64,000 nt of DNA from JAFGVL01 sp031553685 (GCA_031553685.1 JAVBLE010000019.1:1-64000), one strand, 5' to 3'. Positions 42,348 to 55,000 are shown, numbered from the stretch's first letter. A program made the numbers and translations. Notes: a model not told the origin generated them from the sequence alone.

Positions 42348-42701
42348 CTATTTCAATGATTCTTCGTGAATTGCTTCTGAAATTTGCTGTGATAATTCAG
42401 GAATTTTATTTCTCACCACATCCCAAACAATAGTATAGTTAATTCCCATATAGTCATGAATTAAACGGTCTCGCATACCAGCCATATTTTTCCAACTGAT
42501 ACCATGCCATCTAAGTTTGAAATCAACAGGTATCTTCTTACTGGCTTCTCCAACTATTTCCAAGCTACGAACAACGGCTCTTTTCAATGTTTCATCTTGC
42601 AATAAATCATCTTTAGAAATATTGTTTGTTGTGGCAAGAATAAAATTGCATTCGTCCAAAATATGACGCAAATATTCAATTGGCTCTTTAGGCATAAGCA
42701 A
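42348..42701 (-). CDS. hepT: HepT-type ribonuclease toxin
   Basis: 117-residue HEPN-fold protein. The active-site motif RxxxxHxY is seen as RDRLIHDY, with Arg77, His82 and Tyr84. In the HepT/MntA type VII toxin-antitoxin system the partner AMPylates the Tyr and thereby blocks the nuclease. Its start overlaps the end of mntA by 14 bp, so translation is coupled. The gene order, antitoxin first, is normal. Confidence 0.88.
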   Translation of the reverse strand: MLMPKEPIEYLRHILDECNFILATTNNISKDDLLQDETLKRAVVRSLEIVGEASKKIPVDFKLRWHGISWKNMAGMRDRLIHDYMGINYTIVWDVVRNKIPELSQQISEAIHEESLK

Positions 42702-42984
42702 CTTCGTTTAATATTTGTGGACCAATATATGGACTCAATCCGGTTGTCGTTACAAGCTCTATTTTCTCATTCGAAAATAATTTTTCTAAATAATCATATA
42801 AAGCCATGTAATTGTCAAATGTTTCTTTCTCAGGAATAAAATCGACTAAAAGATCAATATCACTTTTTTCGGACTGTTCATTGCGAACATACGAACCGAA
42901 TAAGCCGATACGATTAACACCCAAAGCCATTAATCTTGGCTTATGTGTCCGTATTGCCAATAATATTTTATCTTTTGTTGTCAT
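42688..42984 (-). CDS. mntA: MntA-type minimal nucleotidyltransferase antitoxin
   Basis: 98-residue nucleotidyltransferase. GLFGSYVRNEQSEKSDIDLL has the GSx10DxD motif (Gly30, Ser31, Asp42, Asp44), and Asp48 is near the third carboxylate position. The protein neutralises HepT by adding AMP to its Tyr. It forms one operon with hepT, overlapping by 14 bp. No phage or mobile gene is adjacent; the prophage begins 1.5 kb away. Confidence 0.88.
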   Translation of the reverse strand: MTTKDKILLAIRTHKPRLMALGVNRIGLFGSYVRNEQSEKSDIDLLVDFIPEKETFDNYMALYDYLEKLFSNEKIELVTTTGLSPYIGPQILNEVAYA

Positions 42985-43024
42985 GTTTGTTTAATCAATA
43001 TTTTACAAAGATAAAATATCCCAT

Positions 43025-44335
43025 TTAAATAACATTGTCTTTTGCAAAACATTCAATGCGATATTTCAAATCGTCAAACTGGGTTTCTTTGACAAACGAA
43101 GTGCATACGCGCAAACCTTCCTGCAAGCTACCGGTTGTTTCCAGCGAAATGGCACTTATTCCATAATAAATAAGCCGCTCCATCAGTTCGGCACCGGTCA
43201 TGCCCGGATAGCGAATAGTAAAATAGAAGCCGTTGCCTATCTCCTCGCCCAGGTCGTCGGCATATACAAGCTCGAAACCATTGTCCAGAAACATCTTTTT
43301 AATCGTTTCGGCAGTTCGGGCATATACTTTTACATCTTCGAGGAAATTAAATGTACCGTCGCAAGCTGCTTTAAACATGGCGGCAAGGGCAAACTGCGCC
43401 GAATGGGTTGTTCCGGCTGTCAATCCATACAACACACGGTTCACAAGCACATTGCCAAACTCTGCGGTTCCGTAGCGGGCTTGCAATTGGGGGTACGAAC
43501 GGTAAAACAATTTGTCCGAAACGGCAATTACACCAATGCGTTGCCCCGCATAACTAAAGGCTTTGGAGCTGGATATAAGCATAATATAGTTGTCCGTATA
43601 TCGTGCCACCGACGATTGAAAAGGCGCTTCGAACGGACGGCTCAAATCTTTGCGGAAATCCATCGAGAAGTAAGCTAAATCTTCGATAACGATCGTATCG
43701 TATTTTGTGGCTAATTTGCCTATTCCCTCAAGCTCCGATTCTTGCAGGCAAATCCAAGCCGGATTATTCGGGTTGGAATAAATAACTGCCGCAATATTTC
43801 CGGTTTGAAGATACGATTCTACTTTATCCACCAGTTTCTCTCCACGATAATCGTAAGCGTCAAACGCTTCATATTTATATCCTAAAATAGTTAGCTGCAG
43901 TTTTTGCACAGGAAATCCGGGATCGATAAAAAGAATGGTATCTTTTTTCGGGTCGCATTGTCCGGCAACCAAAAATGCGGCGTAAGTGCCCTGCATTGAT
44001 CCAACCACAGGCGTACAACATGCGGGCGAGATATCCACATCGACAAACGCTTTGATAAACCGCGAAGCTTCGATTTTCAGGTCAGGATCGCCCTCGAGCA
44101 TGGGATAAACAGATGCCACACCGCTTTTCAACGCCTCAATTTCAGCATTCACTCCTATTTGCGAAGCAGCCAAACCGGGTGAACCTATTTCCATACGCAC
44201 AAATTTTTCGCCTGTCAAGGCTTCTACTTTATTTACTATGGAAACTATTTCGCGAATGGTGGCTTTACCAAAATCGGGTAGCTTAAAACTGTCGATAACC
44301 GACTTAACGATGTCTTTGTTGATGGGTGAAGGCAT
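43025..44335 (-). CDS. class I/II PLP-dependent aminotransferase
   Basis: 436-residue fold-I PLP enzyme. The PLP lysine is in SSSKAFSYAGQRIG. YSNPNNPAW and EDLAYFSMDFR are the cofactor-contacting motifs. It begins about 30 residues before the aminotransferase core and lacks a signal peptide. The closest general group is aspartate/alanine-type or LL-diaminopimelate-like aminotransferases. The substrate is not assigned. Single gene just before the tRNA. Confidence 0.88.
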   Translation of the reverse strand: MPSPINKDIVKSVIDSFKLPDFGKATIREIVSIVNKVEALTGEKFVRMEIGSPGLAASQIGVNAEIEALKSGVASVYPMLEGDPDLKIEASRFIKAFVDVDISPACCTPVVGSMQGTYAAFLVAGQCDPKKDTILFIDPGFPVQKLQLTILGYKYEAFDAYDYRGEKLVDKVESYLQTGNIAAVIYSNPNNPAWICLQESELEGIGKLATKYDTIVIEDLAYFSMDFRKDLSRPFEAPFQSSVARYTDNYIMLISSSKAFSYAGQRIGVIAVSDKLFYRSYPQLQARYGTAEFGNVLVNRVLYGLTAGTTHSAQFALAAMFKAACDGTFNFLEDVKVYARTAETIKKMFLDNGFELVYADDLGEEIGNGFYFTIRYPGMTGAELMERLIYYGISAISLETTGSLQEGLRVCTSFVKETQFDDLKYRIECFAKDNVI

Positions 44336-44482
44336 ATTGAATTAGGAATTAGGAATGGGATTCTTGCTCTAATTTGGTTTTGAATTGACAAAAGTAAAAA
44401 ATTTCGAGTATATTTTTTTAATTCTTAATTCCTAATTCTTAATTTTTTCCATACCTTTGTGTCGCTTTAAAAATAAGGCAAC

Positions 44483-44558
44483 GACTTCGTAGCTCAGTTG
44501 GTAGAGCAACTGACTCTTAATCAGTGGGTCGAGGGTTCGAGCCCCTCCGAAGTCACCA
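44483..44558 (+). tRNA. tRNA-Lys (anticodon CTT)
   Basis: A 76-nt cloverleaf with encoded CCA. Acceptor arms GACTTCG and CGAAGTC pair, the D-arm contains AGCTCAGTTGGTAGAGC, the anticodon stem is ACTGA/TCAGT with loop CTCTTAA, and the T-arm has GGTTCGAGCCCC. The anticodon CTT decodes AAG lysine. The 3' end lies 142 bp before an integrase gene, which marks it as the likely prophage attachment site. Confidence 0.97.
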
Positions 44559-44567
44559 ACCCCTAAA

Positions 44568-44600
44568 AACCTTGTAATCGACGATTGCAAGGTTTTTTAT
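44568..44600. terminator. terminator after the tRNA
   Basis: AACCTTGTAATCG at 44568-44580 pairs with CGATTGCAAGGTT at 44582-44594 (one G-U pair), then T6. It follows the tRNA by 10 bp, and if part of the crossover is inside the tRNA it is of phage origin. Confidence 0.75.
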
Positions 44601-44633
44601 TTACTCTAACAACAAATAAAAAAAACATCATTT

Positions 44634-44696
44634 TTGACCAAGATTGACCAAAAACAATTACTTTTGAACATAATACCTGCAAAAAACCTGCAAAAA
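44634..44696. promoter_or_regulatory. paired direct repeats upstream of the integrase gene
   Basis: TTGACCAA occurs at 44634-44641 and 44644-44651, one DNA turn apart. ACCTGCAAAAA occurs at 44675-44685 and 44686-44696 as a perfect tandem 11-mer directly before the start codon. Such paired sites near attachment points often bind the integrase arm domain or excisionase. Confidence 0.5.
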
Positions 44697-44699
44697 ATA

Positions 44700-45941
44700 A
44701 TGGCAAAATTAAAACTATATCTTGACACAAGAAGAGCGACCAAAACAGGGGAATACCCCCTGAAATTAGCAATCAACCACAAAGGAAGTAGCGAGTACCT
44801 TTCCCTTGACATTTATTTAAAACAGGAGCAATGGAAGAATGGATTTGTTGTGGACCACAAAAAAATCAAACAACTAAATAACCTGATACAATCAACCCTC
44901 TCTCAGGCAGAAGATGATATAAAGGATATGAGAAAAACTCACAACCTAAATAATCTTTCAGCCAAAGACATAAAAAACTACCTCAAAAATATAAAAAGAG
45001 AAGCAGACCCGGAAACTGAAGAAGATAGGTACTTATTGGATACCCATTTTCAAAAATACATTGAGCAATGTAAAAAGAAAAACACAAAAGATTCTTATCA
45101 GTGGACATTTAGCACAATAAAGAATTATTCAAAAGATACCCTTTCATTTGAAGATATAAACTACAATTGGCTAAAAGAATTTGAACAAAAACTAACAGAG
45201 CAGGGGTTATCGACAAACTCACGAGCCATTCACTTCCGAAATTTGAGAGCTGTATTCAACGATGCTTTGAATAGGGAACTAACAGAAGCCAAATACCCTT
45301 TCAAGAAGTTCAGAATAGATACCGAAAAAACAGAGCACAGAAGCATTACAGTAGAGCAATTATTGCAAGTTTTCAACTATTCCGGCACAGAATCCGAGAA
45401 TTGGGCGCGCGATGTAGCTATGTTAATGTTTTACCTCATAGGAATTAATGGAGCAGACCTATACGGATTAAACAACATAAAAAACGGATACATAAATTAT
45501 CAAAGGAACAAAACATATCGACTGTATTCAATCAAAATAGAACCGGAAGCAGCCGAATTATTAAATAGGTTCAAGGGAGAGAGTCACTTACTTTGCTTTC
45601 AAGAACAGTTCTCTGAATCAGATGCACTACTAAAAAAAGTAAACGGAAAAGAAACCACGGATAAGAAAACCGGAAAAAGAAAAATAACCAAAAGAGGGCT
45701 AAATACAATTGGAGAGACACTCGGAATACCAGGATTAACCTCCTATGTAATGCGCCACACATGGGCGACCATAGCCGCCTATCTCGACATTCCAAAAGAA
45801 ACAATCGCAGCAGCTCTTGGACATGGCGGGAATACCGTAACTGACATTTACATCGACTTTGACCAAAAGAAAATAGATGCAGCCAACCGTAAAGTGATCA
45901 ACTATGTGAATAATTACAAAACAGAAAAAGCCGACCAATAA
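44700..45941 (+). CDS. int: tyrosine recombinase (phage integrase)
   Basis: 413-residue site-specific recombinase that should integrate the element at the tRNA-Lys 3' end. The start at 44700 gives MAKLKLYLDTRRATKTGEYPLKL, the usual N-terminal arm-binding domain of Bacteroidota integrases; the longer frame from 44634 begins with TTG and covers the direct repeats. A SAM-like core-binding domain follows (about 95-195). The catalytic domain has MRHTWAT (Arg II), LGHGG (His) and TDIYIDF (Tyr nucleophile). At the usual Arg I position the sequence reads GINGADLYGL, with Asn in place of Arg; I recall this variant in other Bacteroidota integrases. Confidence 0.92.
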   Translation: MAKLKLYLDTRRATKTGEYPLKLAINHKGSSEYLSLDIYLKQEQWKNGFVVDHKKIKQLNNLIQSTLSQAEDDIKDMRKTHNLNNLSAKDIKNYLKNIKREADPETEEDRYLLDTHFQKYIEQCKKKNTKDSYQWTFSTIKNYSKDTLSFEDINYNWLKEFEQKLTEQGLSTNSRAIHFRNLRAVFNDALNRELTEAKYPFKKFRIDTEKTEHRSITVEQLLQVFNYSGTESENWARDVAMLMFYLIGINGADLYGLNNIKNGYINYQRNKTYRLYSIKIEPEAAELLNRFKGESHLLCFQEQFSESDALLKKVNGKETTDKKTGKRKITKRGLNTIGETLGIPGLTSYVMRHTWATIAAYLDIPKETIAAALGHGGNTVTDIYIDFDQKKIDAANRKVINYVNNYKTEKADQ

Positions 45942-46009
45942 AGTCAGCTTCTTCTCAAATCTCATGAAACCACGGCGATGCACTGAGTTTGTCGAAGTGT
46001 TCAGACATT

Positions 46010-49000
46010 TTATTCAGCATACTTCTTCTGCCAATCCTCCAAACTAATTTCCCCTATAACCACCTTTTTCAAATCAGCCGTTTTAGCTTCAAGCTCTTTT
46101 TTTGTGTTTTCATCACCCTCTTTCATTGCCTTTTCCATTTTCTGAATTTGATTTATAAGATGATTATTTATTATTGATTTTTGCATTTCCTTATCGCCTA
46201 TCTTTCCCATATAATCATCCATGGTCATCTCGCCTTTTCCAAGCATGTCTTGATATTGTTTCAACCGATATTGGTCAGTTTCAGCTTTATCTTTTGCTTC
46301 AAAATAAGCTGAGTTAAAATTATTACTTGTTGGTGGTAAGTCATCTTTTGAGGCATAGAACGAACGGGTAATAGGAATATCTCTTGTCTTTACAGCATCC
46401 CCTTTTATTCCTTTTTCCACAAGCCCAATACCGCGAACGCCTAAATCATATAAACCGCCCACATACCCGCGAGCCAAATGATTGATTACATCAGGGTTCA
46501 CATCCACAAGTCCTTTTTCCACTTTATCACCTCCACTAATAGAATTCAGTTTTTCAGCCAAATAAACCAACGGTTCGGGAGCGTATGTTTCTCCCTTTTT
46601 GTTTGTCTTGGCGGTCCTATATTCAGGCAAATGCTTATTAGCATATTCATTCTCGATAGACCGCCCAAAATAATCCCTGTTAGCTGCTAATTGAGCAAGT
46701 GGTTTTGCTACATCGGGAGCTAATACAGCCCCACCGGTAAGCAACCCTTCCGCCAATCCTTTTTCCTGAAAATCTTTCAGGGTTGGAGCAATAGAACCCA
46801 CCGGATTAGTCGGAAACAAATCACTCAAGCCTACTAAAGTATCAAATCCCACTTCCGTCACATCTTTTTTACCGGCAACAGCTTGATAGATATTATTCCC
46901 CATAGCATTAAATACCCGCAACTCTTGAGGTAACGGTATTTTTATAAATCCTGTTCCGGTTGGTATTATCAAGTTTTCATGTCGTTCCTTTTCGCTCAAT
47001 TTCCAATACTCATCTTCTCCGTCATCACCGCCTATCAGTTGGGCAAGCATAGGGGCTAAATAGCCTATGGCAGCATAAGTAGCCAAAACGGAGGCAGCTT
47101 TCTTTGGGTTCTTTATAGTTACCTTTGATAGGTTGGATAGTGCCTGTATAGCCACATTCGAGAATAAAAATAACGGACGGAAATACCGAGCACCCATTCC
47201 TCCGGCACCACTTCGGTTAAAGTTCACAGTTACTTCTTTTGCGTCCGATATAGATTGCTCCACACTTCGCCCTTGCTCCCTGCTGGTAATATACACAGAA
47301 AGCCGTGTTAGATTTTCAGCAAAATCATTCGCCGCTTCCAATCCTTTCAAAAGTCCATCAATGGGAGCCATAGCGCCCTTACCTTTTCCGGCACGCGCTA
47401 TCTCTTTCTCTAATTTTTTTTGCGTTTTTTGTAATTCCATCAAGTGCGAAAAACCTGTTTTTCCGCCATTCATAATATATTCTATCATGTAGCGGTCCTG
47501 TACCTTATTCAGGTCGGCGGCATTTCTTATATAGCGCTGTAAAGCATCGGCAGCTTTAGGTGTATTTTTCATAAACTGCCCTGTATATTTCAATCCCTCT
47601 TTTGCAGGAAGGATAGATGACGCCATAATATAGTCGCGCGTAAAGTTCCGTAAGATAAATTCAGGGTTTCGGGTAGTAAAATTTTTTGCCATTCCACGCA
47701 TCAAACTACCAACAACGCCTAAATCCATATTCTGCTTCACATTACTTCCATTTATCGCTTGCGCAACAGCTGGATTAGCATTGATATAGACAGTGTATTC
47801 CTTACCGTTCTCGCGCACCTTAATGGTGTGTTGTTGTGCTTGCTTTGGTTTGATAAATAAACCGCCCACATCCAACTTACCCCTGTCGCGCATTGCCAAT
47901 CCATTCTGCTCCATTTGTTGCATTCGCTCCTCAAACTCTTCAATGTTCTTTTGGTACACTTCGGGGTCAGGTGAGTAGGTCGGCTCTTGTTGCTCGTAAA
48001 TAGGTCTTCCGTTTTCATCCACGCCATTTTGCACATACCACGAATCACTTACACTCATTAATCCGCTCTTGTCTTTTCGCGCCATGCGTAATATAGTTTG
48101 ATCAAGCACATTCCGGTTCGAGCTTCCTATAGCACTTTGTGCTTGTTGTGCTATATAAGCAAATGGAGATTCCGAACGACTTCTCCGTCCTTTGGCTGTC
48201 ATTATCGGATTACTGAAATAAACACCCATATCAGGGCTGTAGTCCCATCTATCCTCCGCCGTTTCGGCATCATGCCCACGCAAAGGAATATAGTACTTAA
48301 ATCGGTTAGTTAGTTCGTCATAGAACGCCTTGTTTATCTGCCCACCCTCAAGTTGTTTCTTTATAGCAAATTGTGTGGCGGCATTTACTTTCTTCCAAAA
48401 ATTATCCGTTAGGTCCTTACCCGCTTTATGCTCAAATTCATCAATAAATTCTTGAGCACTTTTCCCAACTTCTTCTTCAACTGTTTCTACCCCCGAAAAA
48501 TCAGTAGGCAGTTTCGCCTCAAAAGCAGCTATTTGTTCTGCTGTCGCCTTAGGATGTTCTGCTTTATATCCATCAATAGCCTTTTGGCGCATATACGCGT
48601 TCCGCTCAAGTCCATGCTTCAATATGGCATAGTTTTCTATGTCACGCAGCTTGTGCCCAGTATGCTTACTTATATCCGATATAAGTTTATTCAATGGTTC
48701 TTGGTAGCGCTTTTCGTATGCGGTAAGTTGGGCGTCATTCTTTCCGGCAACATGCGTAGCCAATTTATAATAATCGTCGTGGTCAGCAATGGTCATGCCG
48801 CTATCACGGAGGATATCCAAAAACTCCTTCACCGGCAAATGCCTATCCTCCCAATTCTCACGGAATTTAGCCCAACGAGTATTCAAAGCCTCATCCAATT
48901 CCTTCCGTTTCTCTTCCGTCATAGTCGAGCCGACTGCATCTGCCACATCACTTACCGTTTGATAACGAATATCCGCATTATCAGTACCAAACTCTCCAGT

Positions 49001-52000
49001 GTTATCTGTGGCTGATTTTATTTGGGTAGGATTCTCAACATTTATATTAAATCCTTTACCATAGTCGTAAATATAACTGTCAAATCCATTTTCAGAATAA
49101 TAGTCTCTTTGTCCATATTCGCTTGTTGGATTTTTTGAATTTATAAATACACTTTTTAGATTATTCCCGTGTCCTTCAGCCACTTCTTTATCACTTGCAA
49201 ACCAAAATCCGGTTGGAATTTCAGGCATATCTTCTTTAAACTCAGTAAAATCAGCCTTTGTCCCATGATACACAACCATCGGCTCCCCATTCTCATCAAC
49301 CACTTTCGATGCTGTTTCAGGATTATTAATCCAATCCCCAAACCAATCCAAGAAGTTTTGAGAGCGAACCTGCAACCATTGCTTTTCATTCAAGTTTGTA
49401 GGTTTCCCATTCGGAGCTTTCATAAATGTACCGGTAACAATCGCCTTCGCTTTTATTTTGTCAAGTTCAGATTGAGGGGCATTTATTTGAAAACTTGTCT
49501 TGCTCAACTCATAAGGCATTATATTTCTTTTTACACGAGCTCCATTTCCAAAAATCAAACTTTCGGCAAGCGAATTGCCAATATCATAACCGGTGCTTCT
49601 TTTATTGCTTAATTGATCTGTATCAGGCAATAAATCTTTTATTTTTACATCAACCGCATAAACGATTGTGCTATCGGAATTATTCATTTCTCCAAAAAAC
49701 CGTGCATCTTTCGGATTTCGGCTTAAATAAACATACCCACTACCACTTTGTAGACTTTTTCTTCTGTTGTTTGCGGTTTTCAACAATCCTTTTTCTTGTA
49801 TTGGATTAGCCGAAGATGTCCCATGGTATAACCTAACATAATCATCTTTATGCTCATTCAGCCACTTCTGAAATTCTTTTATTTCAGCCTTTGTCGGATT
49901 GCTGCTTTGTAAGTATTTTTCTAATTCGGGAGTATTGTTTAAATCGATAACTTTATGAGTTCCGTTTATATCGTTTACTTCAAGGGGGCTTTGAATAGGT
50001 TTCGATTCAATCGCATTTTCCTTTTCTTTATTCACATACTCCGAACTGCTTATATCCAAATCTATAAATCGCAAATCCCCATTCTCATCAACCAACACAT
50101 TGGCGGGCTTCGCATCCGATAACTCGTATCTGCTATTAGTATACCCTTGCAACCCATTTGACAGTTCTGTTTTTTCAAAACCAATTTCTTGCAAATACTC
50201 ATCTATCCGTTGTTGAGTAGCGAGTGTTGCGTTATGTACATATTCTTGTTTCAAGACAACAGAAACTTCTCCTTGCGAATTTTTCGCAAAGCCCATAATT
50301 TCATATTTATCTTCGGGGAATAACTCGTTATGAGAGTTCAATCGGTCAATAAAATAATCAAAATCGCGCGTATGTTCATACTGCGTATCGTTATCATTGA
50401 GGAAATTAAGGTTGTTGAGTTTGATTACATGCTTGCCGTCTGTAGAAATATACGGCTCGTTCTCAAAACCACCGACAAGGCTGTCGGACTTTTGCGCAAT
50501 ATCATTGATATTATCAATCCATACACCGTTTTCTTTGGCTGATTTCTCTAATCCTTGTTTAAAGGATGCTTTATCCCAGCCGCTTTGTACGCTTTCGCTT
50601 GTTGTTGAGCGGCTTCTTCCGCTGTTACTGGAGGAGATTGTGCGTTCAATTCCATTGCCCGACGGCTGCGTTCCCACCAAGCCACTTTTGGTACTGCGTT
50701 CCATTGTTCGTCTGTTACCCAGTCCGGTTTCGTTTCCTTTATCACTGTTTTCATTACCCGCAAAATTACTATTATTTCCCGAATTACTATATTTATTTTG
50801 TGTATTTAATCCGGATAATCCTTCAATCTTATTAGAATCACGGTTCAGACTTTCTCCACTTAACAAATCCCCAACAGCTCCTTTGGTAAATTGCCCTAAA
50901 GTCAAATCCTGTATCTGCTCAGGAGTAAGATTTCGAATACCCAAAGCGTTGCCAATCGACTGCCACACTTCATTAATCCAATCAATCAACTTTTGCCCTA
51001 ATCCTTTTTTGTTCACAACTTGCTCCCCTTTATCCCCGATGGCCATAGCCATAGCCTCATCAATTTGTTGCTTTTCGCTCAAATTGGCATAAGCCGGATT
51101 GTTCTTTACCGCTTCCATATAAGGAGAGTTCTTTATCAACTCCACACCCTTAGCATACAATTCAGGATTATTCTTTTCAATAAACGATTGCCACAAATGC
51201 CCAAACTCATGTATCGGAGTATTAGCATTCATCTTATCAGGGTCAAGGTAAATTGTTCCGTCTTTATCCACAAAACCGTACACTTCACCTTGTGGTGTGC
51301 GCATGAATTGTGCTTCGCCTTTATTCCCTAATATCTCATCCAACCGCGCCCGCATCTTCTCCTTATCAGCAATCACATTTTTAGCCAATCCTGTAGCTTT
51401 CAATCGCTCAATCAACTTTTCAGCTAATTGTCGTCCTATCGGTTTCATTTTCTTTTCAGAAATATGCTGTTCGTTATCCGTCTGGTTGCTGAGCGAAGTC
51501 GAAGCATCAGTTTTCTCTTTTTCCTCAATCTTACTTTCCGGCAAAGACTGAAACGGAACCTTATCTTCAACGCCAGTATTAATCCCGCCACCGGTAGTAG
51601 CAAATGGATCTTCAGTAGAAATGTTTCCCAAATCATTTTCAACACCACTCTCATCCACCTTACTTTGCTCTGCCTGTTTTATTGCTCCACTGCCAAAATT
51701 CTTCAATACATTAGCAAACATCCGCCCACTAACACTTTCTATCCCCCCGATAGACTGCCCCGCCATTTGGCTCGCCACTTGTTTAAATCGGTCATTCAGT
51801 GCTCGAGTATATTCACTGCCGTTTTCTACTTTGTTTCGCGGGTGATCCTCCATAAATTCAACAATCATTTCGGGCGTAACCTCCACACCATATTCGCTCA
51901 ATTCCTGCGCTATGGTATCAATGCTGTTCGATGGAGTAGATTCTGTATTTTTAGGAGCAAGCCAAGCCTGCGCATCACGCGCTTTGTTCGGGTCGCTAAA

Positions 52001-55000
52001 CCGGTTAAAACTATCCCGATGTATTTTGCGCCCTATCAACTCTTGTTGCCATGGCAAAAGTGCTTCTTCTCCGGCTACCGACATAGCAGCATTGTAAGCA
52101 TTCAGTATTTCGGTAATATCCGTACTGTTTTCAGACACCCTGCCCCAATAATCCTCATTAGTAGATATTTCACCAAGTTCAGCCGTATTCTGATTAGCAC
52201 CAATAGTACTCTTCTTCGGTCTCACTTGTACGCTATACACAACCTGCATTGGGTTGTTAGGGTGTTTCATCTTCACCACCTCTACTTCGTAAGCATCGGT
52301 ATCAATCGTATCTCGGAGTTGATTGCTCAACTTCGTGGATTGTGCTTTATTCACAGTAGGAGTGCTCGAATACGAGCCATCTCCATTCTCCATTAAATCA
52401 ACCGTCTTATTTCCGGGAAGTTCAAATGTTTGTGTTTTGTTTTCTCCGGTATTTGTTGTACCTTTGTTCATAGAAACAGTGTTCGCTTGCGAAGGAACAA
52501 TGTCCGGCAACCCATTTTGGGTTTCAGGTAAGTAACTATCAGACCTGTTGGCGAATTTATTGTAAGCGATAGTTCCATTGATTAATTCTTTGGCTATCGC
52601 TTTTCTGTCAACAATATGATTGCTTATAGAAACCTCCATTCCATCTTGACTAACAGTAACACTCTCAAAAAAGGTATGTTTTTTTCCATCGCTACCAATA
52701 AAAGTCTTGACAAATAATAATTTCGTATCTCTTTCTGCGCCTTCTTGTGGCGCCTGTTTCTCTACTATCAAATCAGGATCAGTCAGTGTTGGTTTTATCA
52801 TTCCAAATTCAGCACCTCTGTTCTTCAGAAACATCTTAGCTAATTGATTTTCACCCATTTTCACAGTGCCAATAGGAGTTTCAACCTCACCTTTTTCTCC
52901 AAATTCAGCAATCCAATTCTCAGGAGTTAATTCTATTTGAGGGGCAATCGCTGCGTTTTCTTCCATTTGCCCAATAAACCCATCAATATTCACATCGCTC
53001 ACATCTTGACCTATTTGCCCTAACGGAGTATCGTCTGTCGTAGGCTGAGGTTCTCGAAGCCCTATAACATTCTCCACCGGCACCATTTCGCCGTCAATAA
53101 TAACCGCACCCTGCGAACGATGATTATACAAGTCATTCACAACACCTCGTTTCTGCTCTCCATTAGCCCCTATATAATCAACCTCACCGCCTTGCTCCAC
53201 ACCTTCCAAATTATCCTCATTCACAATTTGGCGAGGCTCTATAAACATAGTTGCACCGGTAGCCCCATCTTCAAACTCGTAACCAGTTTCATTCTCTCCG
53301 ATAACAGTACCGTAATATGATTGCCCTTGAGGCGTAACTACACGCACTTGTTCGCCCTCATTATATGGGCGAATATCCTCATTCTCTTGTTGCGCCGTAA
53401 TAGTGGCTATGTGTTCATCTGCTATTTGCTTGGCGGCATCTTCCACAGCCACACGCTCTACAATATTTTCAATGGCATCAATCGAAGTAACCTGTGTTTG
53501 CCCGTTCTCGTCAACATAATATATTTCGTTATCTGAGTTATTTTTATCAATCGTCCCGTCCTCATGCTGCGCAATATTCCCCTTGGTTATTTGCACCGGC
53601 TTATCTATTCCGGTCATCATTGCGGTTACTACAGCATTCATATCCGGGTTAGCTTCCTTTTGTACAAAATCGGTTACTTTTTGTTGTACATCATTTACTT
53701 TTTTAGCTCTTTCTGCTTCTATAGACTTTACGCGGGCTTGAGAAATGGCGTATCGTAAGGCTGCATTTCGTTGTCCTACAGTAAAATTCGGGTCTGTAGC
53801 CACAAATGCCAACGCTCCTTGTGGATTCTCATCAATCGCGTTTTTTAATACATTCCAATTTTCACTGCCATACAATTTAACTCCGGCTTCGTCGCTTTTC
53901 TTTAAGTCTCGTTTAGCTTGATAAGTAGGAAATTTTGCTTGTAGCGAAGCAGGAGCAGCCATACCGGAAGTCATGCCAAGACCACTTGTAGCACCATAAG
54001 CCATACTTTTACCCAAATCCTTGAAAGAAAAATCTTTTTGTATGCCGCTGTTTATATCAGCCAATTGACCGGCTGTATTTGACAGTCCCTCTTCCAGCCC
54101 TTCCGTAGCACCACCAAGAGCCACAGAAACGCCATATTTCTCAAGAAATTTTTCAGCATTCTTTTCACCGAATTGTTTTACAAGACCTTTGTATATCCCA
54201 CTATCTATACTTCCTCCGACGCTTTCGCTCAATACCTCGCCCAAATATCCTATGGCTGCATTATTAAACCTGTCCAATTCAGACATTTTAGGATAATCCT
54301 TTTCCAATTGCGCATATTTATCCGTAAAGCTCGGTGCTGATGTAATCCATAAAAGCTCGGGAGCAACCATGGCGGTTAAACTTTGGGGTAAACTTTGCAG
54401 TCCCGACCTGAACATATCGCCCGCCACCCCTGCGTAATCTCCTTCTTTAGCGTAATCCGAGAAGTCTTTATAGCGCAACCGACCGTCTTCACCGATAGTT
54501 TTTTCTTTCGTTGCTTCACCCATCCGTGCAGCAGGGTCCGAAAAAGAATTAGCAAACCCGCCCGCCCAATTACCATTCAGTCTCGAATACTCATCATAAT
54601 TCTCAGCAGCACTCACAATCCCTTTTTCTTTTGCCCATTTCTCTGCATCTTCAGGAAGTATAGCCTTTAAAGCTTTATCCAATCCGTATCCGCCAAAATC
54701 AATTACCCTGCCAGGCGTAGAAAGTAAATTTCCCGACCCCGACCCGAGTGCCATAATGGCTTTTTCTAAAGAATTATATTTGGGGTCGTATTGCGTAGCT
54801 TCTGCCAAACCAACACTTTGACGGTACTTGTCGTACGACTCGAACTCGTTTCGGCGCTTTTTATAATCATCAAAACTCTTAAGATGTACTTTATAAGGTT
54901 TCCACGCGTCGTTCTTATCTGCCGACTCTTTCAACTCACTCATATAGTCAGCAAAAAGTGCATCGTCTGCTTCTTTCTCTTTTTTTGCTTTGGATATAGA

